DNA of 64,000 nt from Panonychus citri (GCF_014898815.1 NW_026515541.1:1612001-1676000); one strand, 5' to 3'; positions 26,401 to 38,719 are shown, counted from the first letter of the stretch. Notes: generated by a model not told the origin, from the letters alone. Translations and numbers: made by a program.

Positions 26401-29400
26401 TATATATTTTTAATTGTTCAAAGCTGAACCTACTCAGGATTGGAATGAAAATTTTGCTAAAATAAATGTTAATGAAATTGCAAAACAGGAAAAAAAAGTA
26501 AATAGCCTGAAGGGATATGGGATATTTATATTCATGTCTATGACTTAATAAAATTGTGTCATTTAAATTGTTATTAATATTTTAATTGTATATTAATATA
26601 AATTATAATTTCTACTTATTGTTATCAAAACAAAAGTAAAAAGTAAAGATCAATTTGTTGATGAAATTGAGTTTTAATTGACTTTTGTTGAGTAAATTGT
26701 GTTAATCAGATAATTGAATGAAAATTCAATTGTAATTACAATCTTGATAATCTTTGAGAAATAATTTCAATGATAATCATCATGATATTCATGAGACAGG
26801 TAAATAATAATTATAATAAGCTCTGAATGATTTTCAATAGTTGGTATTATTATTATTTCCCCTTAGTAATATAAATTTAAATATATTGTGACTTTGACAT
26901 GATTCATATCATGATAAGTATGAAATTGAAGGTAATATCATTTGAATCATTTTATTAGTGCAATGAACTGAACATTCTGTGTGTCATGGAGGATGAAAAA
27001 ATGAGAAAATTCTGACAATAGGAATTGTAAAATAGGCTGAAAAGGTAGGATATAAATAAATATGGATTTTGGATAAATAAGAGATGAAAAATGAACCAGG
27101 ATTGGATTGAGAATGAAACTGATTAACAGATTAACAATGAACATGATGCTCTTATTGATTTCAATTCAATTTCTTGCCTCTTTTTGTCCTCGGGTTCATT
27201 GGCGATCTAATATTAACAACTCATATATATATATCAGTTAAGAATCAGAATGAAATTATTATTTACTTGATTGCTTAGTTAGTTGATTTGTTGAGAACTT
27301 TTTTTTTGTTCAATTGACTTGCTTATCAAGCATCATCATCTCTATTATCATGAAGATTCATCAAGAATCATGTTCCGGATAAAAACGCAACTTTTCTGGT
27401 CATTTAATTCATTGTGAGCAATGAAAATATCCTCTTCCTTTTTATTTGTCATCATTCCTGAAACTTCATCATGGTGGACATGGAAGGAGGATAAAAGTTC
27501 CAAATGAAAAGAAGGAAAAAAGTTTAGATTTTAATAAGAATTCATTCAGTTTTTTTGCTATCATGTCAGAGCTACAGAATCGTCATCATCATCATCATCA
27601 TCATCATGGTTCCTGATTGTTCAGCTTGACTCAGATTCCATTTTAGATGTAATTTATTTTTCATTTTATTTCATTTCTTGTTTACCCTGATTTTTGGATG
27701 GGGAAATGTACCTACCCGGAAATTGAAATGTCGATCTCATGTTTTGTTTATTGTTTTTTTGTTCGTTGTATTTTTTTCTGGTTTCATGAAGGTAACGAAA
27801 AAAAATTGGGTCATGTTATTGATTTACAAAGGGTAACGACAATTATGAATTTTTGTTGCCTAATTTGTCATCATTTCAATTGCGATTATGTAACAATTGA
27901 CTCAGTTAATTAAAATGGTTTCATCTGTTACGATTATATAACATTAATCAGATATACCAGCTAATCCAGTGAATAACAGTAATGGAAAGTGATGGAATTA
28001 ATTTGTAGATTATAGTGATTGTACTTAATCAACAGGCAATTGTAAACAAGATAAATTGAGATTGAACTGGATTATCGTTGACATTTCAGCCGAAAAGGAA
28101 AAATCTAATTGATTATATTGTAACAAAGTTGAATCGATTCATGGAATAGCTCAGTTATTGATTCATTTTCAGGAGAAGCGAGAAAAAAGTATTAGAATTG
28201 CTCAGAAAATAGTAATAGATAAAATCATTTCCACTCTCCTTGAGTATTATCATGAAATCCTAAAATTGAAGATCTCATGGAGATACAGAAATTTGAAATA
28301 ATCTAAACATTTGTTATCATATCTGATTTTATCCAAAGGGATAAAGTCAATCCATCATACAGGATGAGTAATATTATTCAGGTAATATTATCAATACAGT
28401 TTATGAATTGCCAATTTAATTCAACTGATTTAATTTACGAGTAAATATTTTACAACTTTCATGGTAAACTGTTGAACTTTTATCACTCATTCCGGAATAA
28501 TATCAATTGACATTTATGGCTACTTACAAAACTGTGTCAAGCGGTTACGATAATAATCATCATCATCATCATGATAAATGTAATAAATTGAGATTGAGTA
28601 AAAAAAAGTTCACTATTAGAAACAGTTTATCCTTCAGTTGATTGAATTGAGATTAACTTTATATCGTATTATTATTGACCATCAACTCTTATAATGAATC
28701 TCATGAATTATATTAATATTACATGAACTTGAGCTGGAAAATAAAAATAAAAATATATATGAAAAAAAACCTCACTAGCATTTGATATTTGAAGTTTTTG
28801 TTGAGATAAATAGTTGACAATCATGAAATCTACTCATGAATCAATTGCATGGGCATGAAAAGTGGGTGAAAGTTTAGGAAAAATAAGTTGAGTGGCTCAT
28901 GATAATTGAATAGGTTCTGTAATTCAACTGAATTATCGGTTGGAAAAAATTGTTTTTCTTTCCTTTTCTCATTGGAACAATTTTCTAAATTATTTGGACA
29001 AATTGTAAATAATCATTTACTTTGAAAATGATTTGCAAGAAAAAGGTTAAATTGTCACAATTTAACTTGTAAATTTAAACTAACAACATTGAAGATAATA
29101 TCGTAACCATTAACGGTAAAGTTTAATTTAGCTCCTTCCTAATATTAGCAATTTAAAAGTCTCTCAGTTTTATCTGTTGCAGATTCAATTTAGTTATTTG
29201 GGTTAAATTGTAAACAATCAACGTAATCGTTTGCATAATCATAATTTAGTTTTCTAAATCGTATTTTAAATCATGTTCAATTGTTTTCATATGCTAATTG
29301 CTGGTGAATCACTGATAATTAAGGTTACCTATTGTCTATTGTGCAAGTAAACCGATTGGTGAATTCAACACAATATGATTAATGCATTTGTAGATAAACA

Positions 29401-31499
29401 AATAACTACCATTGATAAGGATTAACAGGTAATGATTAAAGTTAATTGTCGAGAAAAAAAAATAAGGCAAACAATTAAAAGGCTGAAAATGTACAGCAAT
29501 CAATTAATCGACAAGAGTTGTAATCAAAAATTCAATAATTGCAGTGGAAGTGATTTCCTTGTCTTGACTGTTGTTCAAGAGTTAATTTTAGATTGTAATT
29601 AACTGTAATTTAGTTTTATCAATAATTTACTCGATCAATATAATTGAGACAAAACTACGATCAGTAAACAACAGCAACAATTAGAAGACAATTAATGATT
29701 TTGTGAAAGTTTTGCTCGAAAAACAAAATTGTTGTTCATCTTGAATCCATAAGATGAGATATATACAAATGAACCATTAAATTATCAGGATGGTTTCGTT
29801 GTTTAATCATTTAATGGTTTACAGGAATAGCAATTTAACATCAACAATTAGGCATAAATTTCAATTAACAAACAATTAACGAGAAAATCATGTAATCAAC
29901 AACAACAATAATAATAATGTAAAAGTTTTACAGAAACAACAACAAAGTTTTTCATGGTTTGAGATGTTGATGATAATTTAATTTTGTAACAAGTGAATTA
30001 AAGTAAACATTGAACAATTAATTATCTTCATCAATTCAGCTAAATTAAGAAAGATCATCATCTTGGAGTAATATTAACGATGGATAAATAAATCTTCCTG
30101 AGACAATCTATATTTATATATATATCAAATCGTATCTTATATCTAATTATCTTGAGATTTATTTACAAGGAAATTAATTGTTGACCTAATTTCATTTTCA
30201 TTGTATTTCCTGGTGTTAATTTTTTTTCCTCATATTGTTCAATTATTACTAATTAAGATCCCATTGGGCTGAACCTTTCGAGTTAAATGTAATCATGATA
30301 ATAATAATGATGATGATTTATATGTGGGTAAGTTTAATCATCAGATATCAGATGATAAATATTATGTACCGTTAATCCAAGGGAAGTGATAACAAATAGA
30401 CAATTTTGATAGCCAATTGTTATGGATAATTTTTTTCCTTGATTCAATTGGGTTACAACAATATAAGATATAAACATTGAGATACAAAATATTATATACT
30501 AATCATGAATGAGAATGATAATCTCAATGATTGTTGATTTGCTTTTTATTTGCTACTCTTTGTTTTCATATGTTTACAATGATATTGATTTACTATTGGT
30601 GTTGTTTTTATCATCATAACGATCATGTTATGATTATGCTGTCAGTTTGAGAGGTAAAGTCACCACAATGATGATAATGATGATGATATTCACCGTCAAT
30701 ATTATCATTAACATGGTGATGATGATGGTTTATTATTATTGTGTCATGATAAGAGGATCATAAATATAATATATTTACTATGAGTTTGATAATGAAATTT
30801 GTAAGCGATTGGAAATCGATAGAGTTAAATATTTACCTTCTTTTTCTGCTGATGAATCTTCGTATGATGGACATTCGGCAAGATGGAGTGACCGACGACG
30901 GCGACGGCGGAAAAATCCTGCCTCCGGGGGAACCTCGAGTCCCGGAGTTTTCTTGAGCAAATTGTCCAGTTTTTCCTTCACTGTTTTACCCAATTCACCT
31001 GAAAATCAGCAGAAAACAAAACAATTAATGCTGAGAATCGTAAATCGTATGGTGAGAAATCGTAAATAGTTAAGTTGACAGAATATTGAACAAGAAAAAA
31101 ACTATCGAATTTTTTTCACTTCTCTCACAATTATCATCTTTTTCGCAATCTATCGATTGAATAATCGTAAGTCTCTTATTCTCATACGTTCACAAACATT
31201 TACGACAATGAGAACCTCGAAATCCGAAGAAAAAAAAACAGAATAATGGAAAATGTGAATGAAATTTTCTCATCATTTTTCTTTCAGGTAAAAAGTAAAC
31301 AACTGAAATAAACATGATGACAATACGATAACAAAGGTAAACAGAATCAGATTTTCATGCAAACAATTGAAAAGAAGTGAAAACTTTTTGAATAGTCAAA
31401 GAAACTTTGGAAAATAATTGTGAGAGTTTTTTTCCTTCCTCTCCATTTATTCAAACCTTTGCTAGAAATTGAATTTGGTGAATGACCGTCAGTGGACAT
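12475..31499 (-). CDS. C1-RhoGAP protein (ARHGAP29/45/GMIP-like, without F-BAR)
   Basis: Seven exons: 31457-31499, 30837-30998, 17592-17795, 16442-16572, 13063-13380, 12719-12984, 12475-12637. Phases fit exactly, 428 aa. It should stimulate GTP hydrolysis by a Rho-family GTPase at membranes. The N-terminal ~135 residues are basic and Ser-rich with an Arg run (RRRRRR). The C1 domain (~151-197) shows the full His/Cys pattern (H-x12-C-x2-C ... C-x4-H-x2-C-x7-C), split by an intron after KCEK. The RhoGAP domain (~205-395) has the catalytic arginine finger in GIYRVNG (~R244), plus KEYFRMLPEP and the NLGLVFAPTL helix. C1 followed directly by GAP resembles ARHGAP29/ARHGAP45/GMIP, but no F-BAR is encoded; chimaerin-type is the alternative. 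The protein starts at MSTDGHSP; an alternative upstream first exon could add domains. Confidence 0.85.
13381..16441. other. Intron of the RhoGAP gene (C1 interior)
   Basis: Three-kilobase AT-rich intron with no supported nested gene. It contains a GA microsatellite at 14409-14446. Confidence 0.7.
14409..14446. repeat. (GA)n microsatellite
   Basis: Uninterrupted GA dinucleotides, about 19 units, within a RhoGAP intron. Confidence 0.95.
16573..17591. other. Intron of the RhoGAP gene
   Basis: AT-rich, no nested coding region recognised. Flanked by the C1 exon and the Ser-rich exon. Confidence 0.7.
17796..30836. other. 13-kb intron of the RhoGAP gene
   Basis: Largest intron of the window. It is saturated with ATC/GAT trinucleotide tracts (for example 20281-20303, 22852-22871, 27582-27606) and AATT-containing motifs. 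No nested gene was recognised. Stop-free or exon-like islands at 18981-19286 and ~24660-24736 are noted under findings but cannot be assigned. Confidence 0.6.
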
Positions 31500-33364
31500 T
31501 GCTGAATATTGTCTAATATAATTGATCGGAGGAAAACAATTACGACAGAAAACAAATCACTAATCACAATAATTCAGTTAATCAGTTTGAATTGCGAATT
31601 GTAAACAATCACAGATAGAAAAAAAAACAATTTACAAATTGATCAAAATTTCGGCTAATCAGTTGCACAATTAAAAGTTAATTACAATTGATTAGATGAG
31701 TAATTGTCACAACAGAAGTAAAAACAAACTTCAGCTCGACGAAAAATTGAATAAAGTTGTTAAAGAAGAAAAAAGTTCAATGTTGATTTGATGAAATTCA
31801 GTTAATATCTTTTTTTAATTGTTCTGATTGTTTTTTCAATTGTCTTTCAGTTGGTTACAAGTTGATTGTTAATCCGCTGTTGAGATTTAAATTGTAATAG
31901 TAACAAAAGGGATAATCAAAGGGAACAGATTAGTTTGGCTTCTTTTGATCAACAGATCATGAAAGTAAACTTTCAATTCTGTTGTCTTTCAGAATTCAGA
32001 GTCTCACAGAACTTTTATTCCTCTGCTCATGTCAGGTAACCTTTTCCATGATAATATCATCATCCGCATCATCTTTTCTCCTCCTTCTCTTCATCAGCAT
32101 CGTCATCACTATTGGTAATATTATTTCATCATTCTCATTCTGTTTATCCCTTTTTTTTATTCATGATAAAATTCATTCACTTGATTCCTCGTTTATCCTC
32201 CTACTCTGAGTGTTTATTTCAGGGTAGTAAATGTGTTATCATATTTATCCCAATATCAGAACTGGGAATTTTTTCCCTTCCTTCATTCCCAATGTAAGAT
32301 TATAATAATAATATGAAAAGAGAAGGGTAATTGAGAAAGACTAATATTAATACATTAGAGCTCCCAAAAGATTCATGATTCAGATTCTAAGAACTGACCT
32401 TTACATGATCATAACTTGATTGATGATCTGTTGTTTAATTTGTTTACTCATCTATTGAAATGATGCTTCTTGATTTAAGGGATTAAAGATTATTGTAAAT
32501 AAGTTGATTTGAGATGGTATTGCCATTCAATATATGGAACAGAAAATTCTGATTCAGTCAATCGGTTTACTCTTCTGGTGGAATCGGAAATAAAGCTAAA
32601 TAGTGATAATAGTTGATCAATTGTGACACAATCGATGATAACAATCAATGAGATTGGTGAATATTTTATTAAATGTTTCATTATTATTCTGGTTGACGAA
32701 AAGTTTGCAACATTTTGTATTGGATATTATCAGAATTTTCTTTCTCGTGTATCTTATTGAGAATATTATATTTAGACATGATAGTTTACCTTTTTCATGT
32801 AACGATGAATTTTATCGGATGAAGAGGATTCGGAAAGAGAGAGATGATTTTTTTCATATATTCCAATAAAAGAACAAATTTTCAAAAGATTTTTCTAAAA
32901 CTTTTAAACTGTCAAAAAGTTTCTCAACAATGGTTATCATGTTGTGTCACATGAATTCTTCAGAGTTTGTTACGATATTTCAGTTGTATCGGTTAATTAT
33001 CACCTCATTTCTGGTTAATGTCAATGGATTTGACATTTGATCACTTTTTTAACAGTACGGATTGTCAGCTGATTACATGATCACCTGATAATCTGAGAAA
33101 TTTTCATTGCTATTTTGATCAATGAATAATATAAGTAATCAAATGATGACAATTTACTTAATTGACAATCAATATGAACAGTTTAATCAGTTACATATTA
33201 ACTTCTTTTAGTCTACATTTTCAACAATATTTTTAAACTTCAATCAAGTAGTTAGCATAAATTTCCAGTTAATTGTGAGTAAATTCAATATTTAATCAAT
33301 TTGATTTAATAACTTCAATTTTCCTCTATTTAATTTACCAACAATTGAACTAAACGTAGCAATT
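31500..33364. other. Intergenic region, 5' of the RhoGAP gene and left edge of the ITP cluster
   Basis: AT-rich sequence with no supported coding region. The promoter of the RhoGAP gene should lie just above 31499. Confidence 0.6.
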
Positions 33365-33540
33365 ATTGAAACCAGAAGTTAATTATTGTAATTATTTAAC
33401 TATTACCATCCTCGAGGAAGGTATCATACTGTTTAATTATGACGTGGGCAATGTCCACGAGTATAAGATAATTAATTTGTTGTTCTTAACTCCCTCAAGG
33501 TGAGGTATCGGAGATACAATAAAACTTGACCAATGTCTAT
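33365..33540 (+). promoter_or_regulatory. Inverted-duplicate promoter block, copy 1 (decayed ITP gene)
   Basis: This block is closely similar to the reverse complement of 38958-39145. Shared runs include AAGTTAATTATTGTAATTA, GTCCACGAGTATAAG and CTTAACTCCCTCAAGGTGAG. It holds the GC-rich imperfect palindrome CGTGGGCAATGTCCACG (33443-33459), 8-bp arms around one base. It lies upstream of a decayed plus-strand ITP copy, just as the other block lies upstream of ITP copy C. Confidence 0.7.
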
Positions 33541-33699
33541 CGACTATATTATCCGTATTAGCTGTTATTGACTCGTGAACTTATCAAATAAATGACATAA
33601 AATTTGTCATAATAAAAGATTAAGTATTAAACTGACGAGAAGATTAAACTCAGTCTTATAATAATAGTAACTTTTGTTGACCAAATTCATCCGATTCAA

Positions 33700-34092
33700 G
33701 TGAAGAGAATTAAATTATTCGTGTTGATATTGTTTCTTTTGGGGCTCAAGTTTCTTCAAGTTTCATCTTTAGGTGAGTTTTTGAATAAACTTTCCAAACG
33801 TACATTTGTAATTTCATTCATCAACAATGTCATGGAGTTTTCGATCCGTCGACTTTGGCCTGATTAAAAAGAGTTTGCGAGGATTGTTATGAAGTTTATC
33901 GTGAGGCTAATATACCATTAATTTGTTCGTAAGTACTGTTAAAGAATCTCAATCAATAACTATACCAAATTCGAAATTTGAAGTAATATTTGTGCCTTGT
34001 CGTTCAATTTAAGGTCAAATTGTTGTAAACAAAATTTTCACAAGGTGTACATCCGCTTTGTTTCAAGCTCAGGAACATCAACATATATTTGA
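33700..34092 (+). pseudogene. Decayed ITP/CHH-like gene
   Basis: Plus-strand relative of the ITP genes at 35-39 kb. A signal-peptide-like hydrophobic stretch begins at a GTG where ATG is expected (33700). A KR dibasic site follows, then a frame change just before the first cysteine. The next block carries a TGA (33861-33863) where paralogues have Arg, then continues as KRVCEDCYEVYREAN to a donor after 33928. The second exon (from ~34014) keeps the NC but has lost the last cysteine. Start loss, frameshift, in-frame stop and cysteine loss together make this a pseudogene. Confidence 0.8.
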
Positions 34093-34369
34093 CCTACAAA
34101 AAAATATCATTAAAAAGGATAAAAAAGAAATTTAATCATTTGAACTTCGGTTGTTTCAAGTTTAAATTTAATAACATCGAATGAGCTTTAAATCAATGTG
34201 ACCATTGCTCGAAATTATTTCAATAAAAGACAATTTACTCTAGTTTCCGTGAATTGTTTCATCGACTGTTAAAATTATCAGTTTAATGTTTTTCTTTTCA
34301 AAAGAAATCACCATTACCTTCATAAAGTTTTTCTCAAAGATCAGCCAAATCCAATAGACTCGATTTCGA

Positions 34370-34870
34370 GGATTTAGGTCAACATGGTTCGAGTCCGATA
34401 GTTGAAGACTGGACGATTGAAAATTTCACCTTAAGGTCAAGTTGAATATCTGAATGGGAATTAGACTCGTTTTGAACCGTTTTAGTTTAATAAGAAGATG
34501 TATCCACCATTGAGTAATGGTGGTGATGCAAGATGCGATCATTGGTATTTGATGACCTCAAGTGACCATACATGAGTAACTATCAACACTGAAGTTTCCA
34601 GTTGAAAATGCGTGATAACCACAACGTCCCATGTTAAGTAAATTGATTGTAACAATTCAATCGTTTCCGCAAGAGGGTCTTGGGGCTGGAGACTTTGATT
34701 ATCTGCCCCTGAGCTTTTAATATTAATGATCTCTCTTAACTTGGTTGTTAATCAACTAAATCAAATTCAATTAATTACGATGACCAGACGAGAGGGACAA
34801 TTAAGTTTCCTTACCTTGGAAGGAAAATCCTTGGTGCTTCAAGGAACATCTTCAAATGATTAAATAAATT
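34370..34870 (+). pseudogene. Probable MATH/BTB (SPOP-like) pseudogene fragment
   Basis: Broken reading frames contain VEDWTIENFTLRS (~34402), like the MATH-domain start, then PPLSNGGDARCDHWYLMTS (~34499), then GLGAGDFDYLPL (~34676) and LGRKILGASRNIFK (~34814), resembling the MATH end and the start of a BTB domain. Several in-frame stops separate them. The fragments are in the order expected for a SPOP-like protein, a family greatly expanded in arachnids. Recognition is by eye and tentative. Confidence 0.4.
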
Positions 34871-35161
34871 ATGATTCTGATTGTAAATTAAATCAGTAAA
34901 CTGCATCTTGATTGTTCATTGAAAGAAAAGATACAATTCAATTGATTGAAATCAATAAGCTTTAATTCACCTAAAATTTAATTCTAAATGTGAAATTAAT
35001 CATCAGCTAAGTCATGATAATATGGAAAATCTAATGAGCATCAATTATTTCATAATCTGAATGATTACCAACTAGATTATTCTTGATGGTTGTTACTTCT
35101 GGAAAGAGGATTCATTATCTAAATCGATCATGAATGTCTCTGAATTAATATCAATACGATT

Positions 35162-35559
35162 TCAAGCATTTGCGACGCGTTTTCGCTTCGTATACACTTC
35201 CTTGTGTTGATGAGGTAAAACCACCGCTACGACACACTTTGGGAATATATCGTTGATATAACAGTTATCCCTGTAAAGAATTTCATCAAATTGATTGGAT
35301 TAAATAAAGAATTGATAGTAAATGTTATCGAATAAACTTACGAGCATGATGTTTTCATATCGGGAGTTCTATAAAGTTCGTAACAATCAGCACAGATTTG
35401 ATCCAAAGAGGCCAAAGCCACTCTGTCGTATTCACCAGAACAACCTAACGATTGAGAATGGTATCCTGAGATTCTCAATAATCTCGACCCCATCGATTCA
35501 GTCGAAATGACAATAACATAGAATGTTAAAAATACGATTAACAAGAACTTCATCTTCAC
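35162..35559 (-). CDS. ITP/CHH-family peptide precursor A
   Basis: Two exons, 35342-35559 and 35162-35270, 108 aa. Secreted neuropeptide-like protein. An N-terminal signal peptide (~1-22) precedes a short spacer and a domain with the six-cysteine CHH pattern: GCSGEYD, QICADCYELYRTPDMKTSC, then NCYINDIFPKC. The intron sits after the fourth cysteine in phase 2, as in all copies here. The C-terminus is basic (YTKRKRVANA), with no amidation signal, and the usual KR before the mature peptide is absent. The intron and 3' end are nearly identical to copy C, so these two are recent duplicates. Role may be hormonal or specialised. Confidence 0.85.
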
Positions 35560-36178
35560 CAGGAAATTAAAAACTCGAGATCAACTCAATTGACTATTAA
35601 GTTAAAGTTTGTACACCAATAATCAAAAGCTGAATGAAAACTACGAATCAAAGATTCAAGATCATTCTGTTGAAAATGATTCGAAACATTATTGATTTAA
35701 TTGAATTAAATTTGATTATCTAACAATACTCGACGATTAAATCTATTTCCAAAGCAATTTATTAACGATAACGTGTCTACAGAGTGATAAATAAATCAAG
35801 AGACATTTAATCGTAACAAAAAAAAACATTAATATCTTTCACAATGTTGACTAGCTCTTGAAAACTAATCACAATTAAGAGGAAAAAACAAACTTATCTT
35901 CAAGATGATTAACTGATTCGATAGCAATTGAGTTTTAATCGATAAGTTTTGTCAACAATTTAAAATGAAATGAAAAATAAACAAGAGATGAGAGCGATAA
36001 TCATTTTCAATGTGATACTTTTTATTTTGACTTCAAGTTGATATTTTTACTTTTATGAAATAAATTAAAGGGCAATGATTTAAACGATTAATTGTGATGA
36101 TGATGATGAAGATTGAGATGTGATTTATTTGGTTAATTAGATTGTTAATTAGATGGAACAACAACAACAGAAAAAAGG

Positions 36179-36575
36179 TTATCTGCCAAGTTCGTTTACC
36201 ATGTTCTCGAACTCTTTCTGCTTATCCCCCAATAGTAAAGCGATCACACATTTAGTGAATATATCGTTCTTGAAACAGTTAGCTCTGAGATTAGAAAAGT
36301 GATCACAACAATTAGTTGATTGTTAGCTTACTGATTATTAAATTTACTCACTTGCAGCTACTATGTAGATGAGATTCCCTGTATAACTGGTAGCACTCTT
36401 CACAGATACGATCGAGTCGAGCGTAATATTGAATATTATATGAACCATTGCACGAAGCTTTGTCGAAACTGCGTTTGGCCAGATGAATATTAACCGATTG
36501 AACATTTAGAACACAAAATAATAAGGTAAACACAAGGGCAACAATTAAACCAACAATCGAATCAATTTTAATCAT
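36179..36575 (-). CDS. ITP: Ion transport peptide (ITP) precursor B, canonical form
   Basis: Two exons, 36352-36575 and 36179-36284, 109 aa. ITP is a neurohormone of the crustacean hyperglycaemic hormone family that regulates ion and water balance in arthropods. A signal peptide (~1-27) is followed by the dibasic cleavage site AKR, then SFDKASCNGSY, the diagnostic YARLDRICEECYQLYRES, and ANCFKNDIFTKCVIALLLGD. Six cysteines are in the conserved positions. The precursor ends NELGR, giving an amidated C-terminus after processing. This copy is closest to the classical ITP, so I take it as the ancestral gene of the cluster. Confidence 0.92.
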
Positions 36576-38319
36576 CTTGCTGAGACTTTTTTTTACTGTT
36601 TATTTGGAAAGTAATTTAAGATTTCAATTGGTACAACAAATCAAATGGAAGATCACTAATTGTGACAATTGATGATTATTATATTAATATGATTTCACTT
36701 GGTGATTACTTGCGATTATTTAACAATTTATAACTGAATTAAAACTTGTGGTGTCTTCAAAGTTTCATCGTGTTGAACAAAAAGTCCAATGGCTTATCCA
36801 TCCGATTTTTATTTAATCGTAAATCAAGGTTTAATCAGGGAAAATTAGTGATCAATTTTAATTAAGTAATTTCTCAAAGTTAATTAACCAAAATGAATGT
36901 ATTATCAATGCTAATAACCTTCTTCAAGCCTTTTTACACTTAATTAACTTTTTTTTTCTTTTACTTTTTAATTTGTTTAATTGTTATTATAGGAAATGAA
37001 CAGAATTAGAACGAGGTAATCAGCCCGATGATCATAATTAATTAATTGTATATTTGTAACTCTCACAGAGTGTAAATGATAGAGTGTGGTGATAATCAGT
37101 TGATTACCATAATTGAGGTTCCAAGTTTGGTGTTTATTTTATTTCTGTTCATGGGTATCCCATTAATCACCATAGGATTTGTTTCAATGAGCGAAGCTGA
37201 GTTGATATTTCAAAGAAATTTGAAATCGAAGATGAAGAAAAAGTTGTTCGAAATGAACAAATTCAGTAAAAGAAATTTTTTTTTTCTTTTTTACCTTAAA
37301 TCTGCTAAGATTAACCATGATAGAGACTGAATCAATGAATGATTCTCAATTATCCTGAAGGGAGTTAACTACATTTTTAAGGTACAATCAAAGGTATTGA
37401 CAAGGACAATTAAATCATATCATTCAGGTAATACGATTATAATCGAGTCTTAATCAGTGTTTCTTAATTTAAGAAGAAAAAAAAAGTTTTTTTTTCTTTT
37501 TTCTCTCTATCAGTTTCTTATGATGAACCTTGAAATCGAGGATAAGAAAAAGTTACCTGAGTTAATTTGGATTAGAAAGACAATTAACTTTCAATTACTT
37601 AATTTTCTCGGTGAAATTTTGTCTTCACTTTGTTTTTGACTAATTTGATTAACCATTAAACAAGGTTGATCACAATTTAAATCACACAATTTCCAATTGA
37701 ATTAATTATTATATAATTCAAGGTGTCATCATCTCTTTCATCATCTCTATCAGGGTGATAATTTGTTTCTTTTTACTTTAACCTTGGATTAAGAGTTAAT
37801 CCCTTCAGGGTTATTAGGACACTATCAGGAAGTACATGTGATAATTTATGCTTCTGGTAGACTGTTAATTAAGCTAATCAACTGATTAACAAGGAGGCTT
37901 TAACATGGTTAATAAATTGTTTAAAGTAGCAATTTAATCAGGATTAATATCATATAAAACATGTAATAATAAGTATGATAATATTAAATGATTACAGAGC
38001 AATCAAAATATACTACAATATACTGTATATCAGATAATCACAATTTGCTTTAATCGAGATTAATTAAACTTAAAAGTTTTACATTTCTTGGGATCTATTA
38101 GAATTTAGATCGATTTAATTGACATTAGTTAATTGATTATGAATCATACAATATTGAGATCGACGAATCAAATTGATAACCAAAAGAAAACAAAGTAATT
38201 TAATATTCGCAACTTATAATAGTAAATTGTAAAGTAATTGAATAAATAGAAATAATTTTCAAACGAAAGGATAAAATTAAGGTCATAATTAAGTCTATGA
38301 GTAGGAATTATCAACGATT
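36576..38319. other. Intergenic region between ITP copies B and C
   Basis: AT-rich. Short plus-strand reading frames here (37076, 37457) are Phe/Lys-rich low-complexity and not supported. Confidence 0.6.
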
Positions 38320-38719
38320 TTAAGCATTTGCGATGCGTTTTCGCTTCGTATACATTTCCTTATGTTGATGAGGTAAGACCAACGATACGACACACTTCGG
38401 GAATATATCGTTGATATAACAGTTATCCCTGTAAAGAATTTCATTAAATTGATTGGATTAAATAAAGAATTGGTGGTTAATGTTATCGAATAAACTTACG
38501 AGCATGATGTTTCCATATCGGGAGTTCTATAAAGTTCGTAACAATCAGCACAGATTCGAGCCAAAGAGGCAAAAGTCGCTTTGTCGTATTCACCTAAACA
38601 ACCAGACTCTTTGAAAATCGAGAATGATCTGAGGTCAAGAGATAACTTCGTGACGAAACTTTGATTGAGCCAAAAGCTAAAATGATGAAGATGATCACAA
38701 CGATATTCTGATTGAACAT
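38320..38719 (-). pseudogene. ITP/CHH-like copy C with a frameshift
   Basis: Exons 38500-38719 and 38320-38428. The signal peptide starts at the ATG at 38719, and the cysteine domain (FASLARICADCYELYRTPD, then NCYINDIFPKCVVSLVLP) is intact and nearly identical to copy A. The two are in different frames. Exon 1 is 220 bases where a length of 3n+2 is required, and the shift lies close to the first cysteine near a GG dinucleotide (~38608). Without correction, translation stops soon after the signal peptide. It is either a recent pseudogene or a one-base consensus error; promoter and splice sites look intact. Confidence 0.75.

Noticed and set aside
34381..34400. tRNA T-arm-like string GGTTCGAGTCC
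   Set aside because: The flanking bases do not pair into a T stem and no acceptor, D or anticodon arm is present.
37076..37639. Two plus-strand frames between ITP copies
   Set aside because: Phe/Lys-rich from poly-T and poly-A runs; no signal peptide, cysteine pattern or splice support.
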